NCBI GenBank assembly: GCA_009760855.2 | Contig: WPIO01000060.1 | Span: 1,167,501-1,231,500, forward strand | Source of the DNA: Cristatella mucedo | Taxonomy: Eukaryota > Bryozoa > Phylactolaemata > Cristatellidae | Reading direction: 5' to 3' | DNA: 64,000 nt | Part shown: positions 17,170 through 27,000 of the stretch, piece after piece | Position numbering within the stretch: position 1 is the first letter of the stretch | How the letters are laid out: each line of letters opens with the position of its first letter | The notes under the pieces: generated by a model | The model's database searches: none | What the model was told of the DNA's origin: nothing | The model's input: the letters and a program-made list of their open reading frames with translations, nothing else | Program-made: the position numbers and the translations under genes

Positions 17170-17876
17170 ATGTATAAAGAAGTCAAACTTGATCTATCTG
17201 ATCACCAAATTGATCTTATTCATAAATCTAAGGAACCGATTTCCATAAGATTAAAACATGCTGATTTAAGCGGTACTAAGTCTATTTTTGTAACGGATAC
17301 TCAAAAAAGAATAGAAAAGTATAAGGCTAAAGGAGTAGGAATGCAGTTGAATTTGAGTCTTAAACAGTTAAAGGCAAATAGAAAGCATGGTTCTGGTATT
17401 GTAGATATAATAAATAAGATATCTGGAAAGGAAGTTTTAATAATACTAATAGATATAGTTATGCGGGTCCGGGAACTAAGTTCGCTCAAAGAATGGAACA
17501 AGGCTACCAAGGCGTTAATGATCTTGATAATCGTGCACTTATCCATGACCATACATATACAGAGGCTGGTGGAATGCCAGAACCAAGGAGGACAGAAATA
17601 CGGAATCTTTCAGACCTTGTTCTTTCTGGAAGTGCTGCCCGTATTGCTCTTGATCCTAGGCAGCCTGCTTATGTTAGGGAAGACGCTAAAACAATGGCTG
17701 CTATCATGACGGCAAAAGCAAAATTGGGTTTAGGTATTGGTGGAATGTTAAGCGATTCATTTGCAACTGATTTCTTAAAAGATAAAGTAAACAATCCATC
17801 AAGTTTGAATAAGATAAAAAATTATGCCCGAGGCATTGTTGATAGAATGCTAGACAGTAGCAGAAAAAAGATATAA
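17170..17876 (+). CDS. Phospholipase A2-like virion protein, frame broken
   Basis: The N-terminal frame (from 17170) has two related motifs, VKLDLSDHQIDLIHKSKEPI and MQLNLSLKQLKANRKHGSG, each a short strand plus helix. Near 17430, at A/T-runs, the coding signal moves to another frame containing YAGPGTKF (17460-17483), with the Gly-rich calcium-loop pattern, and HDHTY (17544-17558), the His-Asp pair of secreted-type and parvovirus-type PLA2. It ends at 17876. A PLA2 of this kind lets a capsid breach the endosomal membrane. The HGSG-IVD motif before the break recurs in the 6826-7380 product. Confidence 0.7.
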
Positions 17877-17908
17877 AAAATCATAGGACAAAATTTTAGT
17901 GTTGGAGG

Positions 17909-18008
17909 AAAAGTCCGCTTTTAAGACAATTCACTTTTCAGGACATCGAATGTGAACGTAGTGAACATGAGTGTCCTGAAAAGTGACTTGTCTTAAAACG
18001 TGACTTTT
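17909..18008. repeat. 37-bp-arm inverted repeat at the element's end
   Basis: The arms 17909-17945 and 17972-18008 are inverted complements with about four mismatches, separated by 26 bases; weaker matching extends several bases outward on both sides. The loop contains GTGAAC twice. Immediately beyond, the AT-rich, gene-dense DNA gives way to a TA microsatellite and then GC-rich host DNA. It may be the folded terminal repeat of the element, or an independent small inverted-repeat element. Confidence 0.7.
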
Positions 18009-18030
18009 CTTACAACACGGCGCCTGTCAG

Positions 18031-18034
18031 CTTT

Positions 18035-18081
<47 letters not shown>

Positions 18082-18110
18082 TATACATATATATATACAT
18101 ATATATATAC

Positions 18111-18145
<35 letters not shown>

Positions 18146-18146
18146 C
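18031..18146. repeat. (TA)n / (CATATA)n microsatellite
   Basis: An uninterrupted TA-rich tract with periodic CATATA, sitting at the junction of viral-type and host-type DNA. Frames through it are artefacts. Confidence 0.95.
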
Positions 18147-18149
18147 CTC

Positions 18150-18484
18150 GCGTCAGCCTACAGGATGGAGCCTGTGCGAGGTGCGAACCGCAGACGCTCG
18201 ATGTAGGGCCCGCCGACGGCCGCCGTAGGAGAGGCTGCGGCAACCATTGGTCGCCGCACTACGTCGTCGTAACCTTGAGGCTCGGCCTTCCCCCTCCCCC
18301 CACCCGCCGGAGGTGCGCGCCCCCTCCCCGCCCATGCAAGAGCACCGCCTAACCGGTCACATTTTGCCGTGCACCGCCACAGCGCGTGCGCTCTGACGTA
18401 CGCTCGGCGAGCTGCCGGCGTCGGGCGACTCGCTGTTCTCGCTCGACGGAGCGGCGCGTAGGGTTGTACGTGCAGGGCCAGAAG
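18150..18484 (+). promoter_or_regulatory. CpG-rich promoter region and 5' leader of the ABC transporter
   Basis: A GC-rich, CpG-dense stretch leads up to exon 1 and continues through intron 1 to about 19,090. CpG density like this, in an otherwise CpG-poor locus, marks an active unmethylated promoter. No clear TATA box is seen. Frames on both strands are open here only because of composition. Confidence 0.5.
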
Positions 18485-18579
18485 ATGGTGGTCACGAGGA
18501 CGCCGCCGCCGCCGACGAAAGACGACGGCAGAGAAAGCCCGGCGCGCACGGCCAACTTCTTCTCCATAGTGTTCTTCAG
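18485..18579 (+). CDS. ABCC4: ABC transporter exon 1 (N-terminus, GC splice donor)
   Basis: Begins [15 protein letters not shown] and ends [10 protein letters not shown] plus two bases of Ser, which join exon 2 (WIDPL). The donor is AG|GCAAGG, the consensus of minor GC-AG introns. An in-frame ATG at 18386 is possible, but the codons between look non-conserved. Confidence 0.72.
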
Positions 18580-21500
18580 GCAAGGGGCGGCGCGATAGAG
18601 CCGGCTTTTGCCGTCGCGCGCCTAGGAAACTAGAGAGCCAGCGCCGGTGGACGCCGGTGCCCAGCGTTCGGCCCGCCCCGGCTTTGGTGGCGGCGCTTGC
18701 CCGGCGCGTGCCGCGACGCCGACGCGGCCGGCGTGCGCATGCCGCGACGCCGACGCAGCGTGCGCCGCAGCCGGCAGCGCCAGCTCGCTGGCCCTCCGGC
18801 GGCCACCTTCAGGCACCCCGCGGTGAAAGCGAAGGATAGCCGGGAGCCCGCTATGGGACGCCGCTTTGCGGTTGATTCCTTGCGCGGCGAGATTACATAA
18901 AAGGCCGCTGGGGCAGATGGGGGCCACTCGGTTCGCCGCTGGGAGCGCTTGCGGGCGCCAGGCCGTGCTTCCTGAGCGCCGACTCTCCGTGTAGGCGGCG
19001 GTGTCTCTGCGCTGCTAAGCGTGACCGTAGCTAGTACCGTTAGAGCCGCCTTAGCAGGCGAGTGATAGAGACGTCTGATAGCCGCCACGGGGCGGGCCTT
19101 CGCTCTAGCGGCAAGGTGCTCGCGTATTTCAATAGCCAGGTGGTGGGCTCAAATCCTGTTCGAGGCAATCCTGTATTGCCCACCGCAAGCTGGGCGACAA
19201 GCAGCTAAGGCTGATTTGCCATTGCACGAATGAGGCCGTTTAATTGGCTCGCCCCTTTTCTGTACCGGTAGTTGTAATTCCGAACTCACCCAGCTGCTCA
19301 ACCTAACCAGCCAGCCCACTCTACCCTGTCCTACCGTGAGTGCTGATTATTCCCATCGAACCGACCCTTTCCAGAAGTCCACTGTGTTTACGAAGACTTG
19401 CTCGACAATGGTCTCGAGACAGCAGACTGGCCTTCTTCAAGATGACTGTCCGAGTGTGATACTCTTTCTAACTTAAAACATGTCATAGAGGTAGTCAGAG
19501 AAGTATGTCGTAGAGGTACATCACCTGGCTATCGCAATACAAGCGAATTATTGCGGTTTGTCTTATAAACTGCAGAATGAGAAAGTACCGGTAGTTGTAA
19601 TTCCGAACTCACCCAGCTGCTCAACCTAACCAGCCAGCCCACTCTACCCTGTCCTACCGTGAGTGCTGATTATTCCCATCGAACCGACCCTTTCCAGAAG
19701 TCCACTGTGTTTACGAAGACTTGCTCGACAATGGTCTCGAGACAGCAGACTGGCCTTCTTCAAGATGACTGTCCGAGTGTGAGACTCTTTCTAACTTAAA
19801 ACATGTCATAGAGGTAGTCAGAGAAGTATGTCGTAGAGGTACATCACCTGGCTATCGCAATACAAGCGAATTATTGCGGTTTGTCTTATAAATTGCAGAA
19901 TGAGAAAGCAAGGGCCAACGGCTTTTGTCACTCACTTTCAGGTCACTTCATTCTTTGGCTCCAGCCTATCTCTCAGAGCTACTGCCCCACCAGGCCAAGC
20001 ATCGCACCACCTACTTTTCGGAATTCAACTGTTTATCAATACCTCGTACAAATATCAAATCCTTTGGAGACATTGCATTTAGTTCGTATGCTCCCAAAGC
20101 CTTTAACTCACTCCCGACTTGCGTCAGAACATCCCCTGACTTGACCACATTTAAAAAGAGCTTCCAAAACACAGCTTTTTAGGACAGCATTTAGTGGGTT
20201 CCTGTGATTCGTCCTTCATGTGCTTATGTGTGCTGACACTGTGCATGCTGCCACTAACCACATTTGCTTGCTGACCCTGTGCATGTCACCCCTAACCATG
20301 TTATTCATGTTCTTTATTAAGCATGATATTACTCACCATTCAATCGTGTTTCCTTTGCAGCAAATGTAAAGCACCTAGAAAGAGATTGAGTTCTCTGAGG
20401 GCACTTTATCAAGTGCATTATTATTATTATTATTAGTATGCTGCCACTAACCACACTTGCATGCCGACCCTGTGCATGTCACCCCTAACCATGTTACTCT
20501 TGTCGTTTAATGGACGTGTTACCACTTGCCATTCAATCGTGCCTCCTTTGCAGCAAATGTCAAGCCCCTAGAAAGAGAGTGAGTTCTCTGAGGCACTTTA
20601 TCAAGTGTATTATTATTATTATTATTATCTATTCAGGCACTTCACATATGCCAAGGGGCTCGAATCCACGACCTCACCTCGGCAGTTAAATACACTCACC
20701 CTGACCTTGGTTGGGTCGAGCAACTTAACCACTGCTTTATCAAGTGTATTATTATTGTTCTTATTATTATTGGGCTGTTGTTCGCACGAGATGTGACCTA
20801 GCTTATACAGATGGTTAGGGCACCTGTCAGATTGGGAGTTTTGTCAGACAGCAATGGATTTGGTGATAGACCTGCAGCTCGAGAGACCCTCGAGACTCGG
20901 GGCCAGTTGATGTCTGAATAAGGACCATGAGCCAGCATTTTCACTGTGGTCATGGTGCTGGAGCCCACGTCCTCGGTCAGACCTTGGTCGCTGCATGCAC
21001 GTTAACCACTGGGTCAAACCAGCTCTGAAAAAATCTCCTGTGGTGTTATTATGTTGCAGGTGGTGGCGTTTGCAGCTGAAACGTGGCTGGGCGCACTCAC
21101 TTGCATTCAATTATGTGCGCCGACATGCACAAATAATAACAATAATAATGATAATATTAATACATTTGTATAGTGCTGAGAGAACTCAGTCTCTTTCTAA
21201 AAACACACAAACATACACACACATACGTACACACACATACATACAAACACACACACATACACACCCCCCCACACGCACACATACACACCCCCCCCACACG
21301 CACACATACACACCCCCCCACACGCACACATACACACCCCCCCACACGCACACATACACACCCCCCCACACGCACACATACACACCCCCCCCCACACGCA
21401 CACATACACACCCCCCCACACGCACACATACACACCCCCCCCCCACACGCACACATACACACCCCCCCCACACGCACACATACACACCCCCCCCACACAC

Positions 21501-21861
21501 ACACATACACACCCCCCCACACACACACACATACACACCCCCCCCCACACACACACACACACACACCCCCCCCACACACACACATACACACCCCCCCCAC
21601 ACACACACACACACACCCCCCCCCACACACACACACACACACCCCCCCACACACACACATACACACCCCCCCACACACACACATACACACCCCCCACACA
21701 CACACATACGCCCCCCCCACACACACACACACACCCCCCCACACACACACACACACACCCCCCCACACACACACACACACACACCCCCACACACACACAC
21801 ACACACACACACCACACACACACACCCCCACACACACACCCCACACACACACACCCACACA

Positions 21862-21893
<32 letters not shown>

Positions 21894-23967
21894 CACACAC
21901 ACACACCCCCACACACACACCCACACACACACCCCCACACACACACACACACACACCCCCCACACACACACACATACACACACCCCCACACACACACATA
22001 CACACACCCCCACACACACACATACACACACCCCCCCACACACACACACCTACACAAACATACATGGGAGTGCATACTCAAAAAACACTTAATACCCTGT
22101 AGCTGGCGAATTAGTGCTTAGGCTGGTTACACTATCAGCAGGAACATTTTGCTTGTGCTTGTAATAATAATATACTGGTTATATATAGTTATTAAATATA
22201 ATTATATTATGACGATATTATTAATGACATGTGTATTGCACTATCACAAAACTTGATCTCCTTCTAGGTTCTTTGCTTATGCTGTAAGAAATGCATGTCG
22301 ATATGGTTATCGATAAAATGCACCACATCAACACGCACAAGCACACAAAGGACAACTCACAGGGACTCAGCAAATGCTATGAGGAACATATGGGTTTTTA
22401 GCTTATAATAATAATATTGATACATTTGTATAGCGCAATCAGAGAACGGAATCTCTCTCTAGGCACTTTACAGATGCTGCATGTAAAGCATTACCAAACG
22501 TTTGGTATTAATGTCTACAAGCAGCAGGCATAGTGTAAGCAGGTACATGCAAAGCTTCTCTTTAAAAGTCAAGCCAGGAGATGTCATGGCTGGAATGGGC
22601 TACAGTCCTTGGGAGCAAACAAGCTAAAGGCATGCATCTACTGGATTTGAGGTTGGTTCGAGGCACAGCTAAACCGCCTGAATCATAAGTGGGAGTGGTG
22701 CTATGCATGGGTTGAATGAGAAGAATACAGACCAAAAGGGAAACTTGTGGCAGGTTATTTCCCCCACTTGGTCACTAATGGCATGCTCAGCACGAGCTGC
22801 CCCACTCACCTACACTTCATAGCCGAGGCAAATGGCTTTGGTGACCGAGCACTCTGTCGTCGAGGGCTTTGCCTGTGCTACATTATAATGTGCTTTGAAC
22901 ACTATACACATCATCGGTGGTGCAAGTAAGCCACTGGCTCTCCGTGCAAGGACTGATGACTGCCGGATGCACCAGCTTGTGTAACAGCAGAAACGACCTG
23001 TGGACCCCAGCAATGACTTGAGGCTACCCGGTACACCTGCTTGTGCAACTACGGAAGTGACCTCTGGACCCACATTAATTCAGTGGCCGACAGAGTCGAT
23101 ACGGTCTTATCACCAAGCTGACAGCAAGCTGCTACAGCTAGCAGCTGACATAGCCTCCTCTGTTACCACTTCCACATTACTGCTGCTTCTGTCGGATGGT
23201 GCAGTCACTGCATGCCATTAGTACTACTCCCACTTGTAATTAACTTGGTTTAGCTTTGCCTCGAACCAACCTCAAACCCTGTAGATACCATGCCTGCAGT
23301 TTGTTTGCTCCCTAGGACTGGAACTCATTCCAGTCGTGACATCCCCTGGCTTGACATTTAAAAAGGAAGCTTTGCATGTACCTGCTTACACTGTGCCTGC
23401 TTACAACGTTACTACCAAACATTCGGTAATGCTTTATATGCAGCATCAGTAAAGTGCCTAGAGAGAGATTCAGTTCTGATTGTGCTATACAAATGTATTA
23501 TTATTGTTATTATAAGCTAAAAATGCACATGTTCATCACAGCATCCCCTGTTCCTGTGTCCTTGTGAGTTGTCCTTTGTGTGCTTATGCGTGCTGATTGG
23601 TGCATTTTATCGATAACCATATCGACATGTATCCCTTATAGCATAAGCAAAGAACGTAGGAGATTAAGTTCTGCAAGAGTGCAATACACATGTATTAATA
23701 TCATCGTCGTAATTATTCTTGTGCTCGGCCTAATAGAGCTCGAATGAGCTGACGAATGAAGTCCAATGTTTAAGCCGACGATATGGCAAATCCTTGAGCC
23801 CGACCAAGGGCAGCCAATAATTTGAGGGCTGAAAAGAAACTGGACTGAGCTAGACCCCAATCACCAGTGTACTCACGAGGAAAATGTTTATGCCAATTAT
23901 GGAGTCAGCCTAAGCACCAATTCGACCCTTACAGGGTATTAAGTGTTTTTTGGGTATGCACTCGCAC

Positions 23968-24004
<37 letters not shown>

Positions 24005-27000
24005 CGCCTGGCGTGTATGATCTAGCCGAGAGGAGTCAGCGCCTAACACTTTTTTGTTCACAGGCCATTGTTAATTTCGTTGCGAATAAAACAAAAACAA
24101 AAAACGCCGTGTCTCACTGGTATGGTTGCCATTGCAGCTGGATAGACCCGCTGATTAAAAAGGGCTACCGGAAGGAGCTCGAGCAGTCCGACTTGTACAG
24201 AATCTCAGAGGACAACTCATCGGAGTATCTCAGCAGCCGACTGGAAAAGTAAGAGCATCCATCCCTGTGCTCCGCCACATGTGCCTGGCCGAGTCTCACT
24301 GGCACTTGCTTTGCTGGCCGTGTACATGGCAAGTGGAGGCGACCTTCTGCTGTATGAGCTGTGTGCGCGTCATGACTACTCATGAATGGAAGCGAATGTA
24401 GCATCAAACAGGATCTTGCACTGAGCCTGTGTGCATTTTCGGTATGCTGAGCTGTTGCTTCAGATGTGGACGTTTTTATTTTTAAATTTTGGATCAGCTT
24501 ATTTTGTGTAGTAGCTTTGCGAGTACCATTGTTTGGAATGCTCGCCAATCATACCGTGAGCAATCCACAGAGAGACTCATCACGTGTCAGCTGTGATATT
24601 TAAGGGATCAAGGGCAGTCTGTCGCAATAACGATTTGAAAGAGTGCTACCGATAACCGACTCGTGTGCCCGTGTCCCAGAGACTTCAAGTAGATGCGTGG
24701 ATGAGGCACCTTTTGGACTACCCCTCTGTCGGCTGGCTACTGCAGTGCAAAGCAGAGGCATCTGGCTTTCTGCGTGGACACCTATGCAGAACAGGCAGTG
24801 GATGCTTTAGAATTATTGTTCAGCCATCCCGAACAAGACTTTTGCAAACTTTCCAAGAGTCGTGTGTGGTAGTGAAGCCTAAACTGGAAACAAACGACTG
24901 AGCAATAATAATAATAATAATAATGATTTATAGTGATTTATAATGACAATAGTGATTTAACATAGCACCCTCATAGAACACAATCTCTTTTTAGGCACTT
25001 TACATTTGCGGCAAAGGAAGCAGGATCTAATGGTTAGAGGTTGCATGCTCCATATACAACAAGAATAACATGGTTAGGGGTGACATGCACAGGGTCACTA
25101 GTCATGCAGGTCACTAGTGACCTCGTCCTGAAGTATATATCCCAATCAAAGAAGACAACTAGTCCTCTGGACCCTATTCCAACTGTCCTGCTTCCACGAT
25201 GCATTGATCTGCTGCTGCCATGCATTACTAACACAAATATGCCATTAGCCTCAGGTCATGTCCCAGCACCTTTCAAAAAAGCTGTAGTCAGGCTACTACT
25301 CTAGAAAGCAGCACAAGACCAAGAGATCTTGAGCAACTTCTGCCCAGTCTTCTTTCTACCGTACCTATCACAGACAGTGGAGCCAGTCGTGGCAGACCAG
25401 CTGAACTCATATATTGAAACTTAATAACTAGCTAGTAAGTTCCAGTCTGGTTTTAGAGCTTATCATTCAACAGAATCAGCATTGCTTCCGGTGTACAGCG
25501 ACCCACTTAGGAATGCAGACATGGGTAGAGTATCTCTGCTTGTTTTCTTCGATCGTTCGGCAGCTTTTGATACCATTGATCACAAAGTTCTTCTAGAGAG
25601 CCTCTCATCTCGCCTGGGCATCACTGGCACTGCTCTGCAGTGGTTTAGGTCCAATCTCAGTGGGAGACTCCAGAGTATTGACGTGAATGGAAAAAGATCA
25701 TCTGAGGTACCTCTGAAATATGGGGTACCTCAGGGCTCCGTGCTAGGATCGGTTCTTTTCACGGTTTATACTCTCCGTCTTGCCGATGTGATTGCCAAGC
25801 ACAATCTAGGCTTTCACTTCTATGCAGATGACACTCAGTTGTACCTTTGCTTTGATCCTTCCCAGCCTTCGAGCACCTCGAATTGTCTCAACTCACTTGC
25901 TGCATGTATTGATGACATCGGCACATAGATGGCAGCAAATTTTGTAAAACTAAACGATGATAAATCTAGCTTACTAGTTATGGGCAAACCCAGTGTGATT
26001 CAGAAATTGGAACGGCTTGAAGCTCAAAATTGGCTCTGGCAGCATCTCTCCTGTAGAATCAGCTCAAAATCTAGGTGTCATGTTCCAAAGTGACGACCTC
26101 ATCAGCTCCACAGTCAAATCTGCCTACTTTCAGCTGCATAACATTGCTAAAATTCGGGCTTGTTTAGACAGGGATACCACATCTAAATTGATCCATGCAT
26201 TTGTGACATCCCGTCTTTACTTCTGCAACTCACTGCTTGCTGATCTACCAGCCTGTGCAATCAGGTGCTTATAGCTGGTGCAAAACTCTGCCGCTAGGCT
26301 GTTGTTGTTGTCTGTTGTGAGTTGCTCAGTTGCCACATCTCACCACTTCTTGCCGACCTGCACTGGCTACCAGTCAAGCAACGTATCGACTTCAAGGTTT
26401 TGTCACTTACTTTCAGGTCCCTCCATTCTTTGGCTCCAGCCTACCTATCAGATCTACTTCCCCACAAGCCTAAGCATCGTTTCACCTGATTTTATGCATG
26501 TATTTGCTATCGTTTCCCACAGGGAATGGAAAAGAGAAGTCGCATACAAGTCCAAGGCAGGCAAGAAGCCCAGCTATCTCTGGGTCCTGCTTCGCTGCTT
26601 CAAGTGGCGAATCATTTTCGTCGGCATGTTCGCATTCATGGAGGTGAGAGATGCTTGTTATTTTATATTATGTATCTTCGTCTGTAACTCCACAACGCCA
26701 CAAAGACATTGTGGGTGTTACACAGTAGGTTTTGTATAGCATACTCACTGCCTAAGCAGCTTTCGGTGCACATTTGGTAGCCAACAGACTTGGTCTCACT
26801 TAACAAAGAGAAAGTGGAAAGCATGGCAGAGTCAGGAGAGCATTTGAGGTAGTGAGTAGGATGGAAGTAGCAGCTCATGACCACTGGAAAGGATGTGCCA
26901 TAGTCGGCAGCAGGAGAGTAGGTCTCCTGCTGCTGTCTAGTTTAGACCACCCTTTTGCAGACCCCTTTCAGCAGATCTGGATTGCATAATAAGCGCCCTG

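Larger units (their letters stand above)
18580..24137 (+). other. Intron 1 of the ABC transporter
   Basis: GC-AG intron. It holds the rest of the CpG-rich zone (to about 19,090), a tRNA-like SINE, a 323-bp tandem duplication, LINE family 1 tails, SINEs, the CA minisatellite and the large inverted repeat. I see no coding exon in it. Confidence 0.7.
24249..26522 (+). other. Intron 2 of the ABC transporter
   Basis: 24249-24900 holds nothing I recognise. The rest is LINE family 1: an inverted tail followed by a forward fragment that reaches almost to the exon 3 acceptor. Confidence 0.7.

Noticed and set aside
18153-19088. Several GC-rich frames on the minus strand near the transporter promoter
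   Set aside because: Arg/Ala-rich frames without motifs, typical of a CpG-rich region. Only the plus-strand exon 1 joins in frame to a conserved exon.
21157-22102. Long frames on both strands coding His/Thr-Pro or Cys/Val-Gly repeats
   Set aside because: They are translations of a CA/C-run minisatellite; open in several frames on both strands at once, as low-complexity DNA always is.
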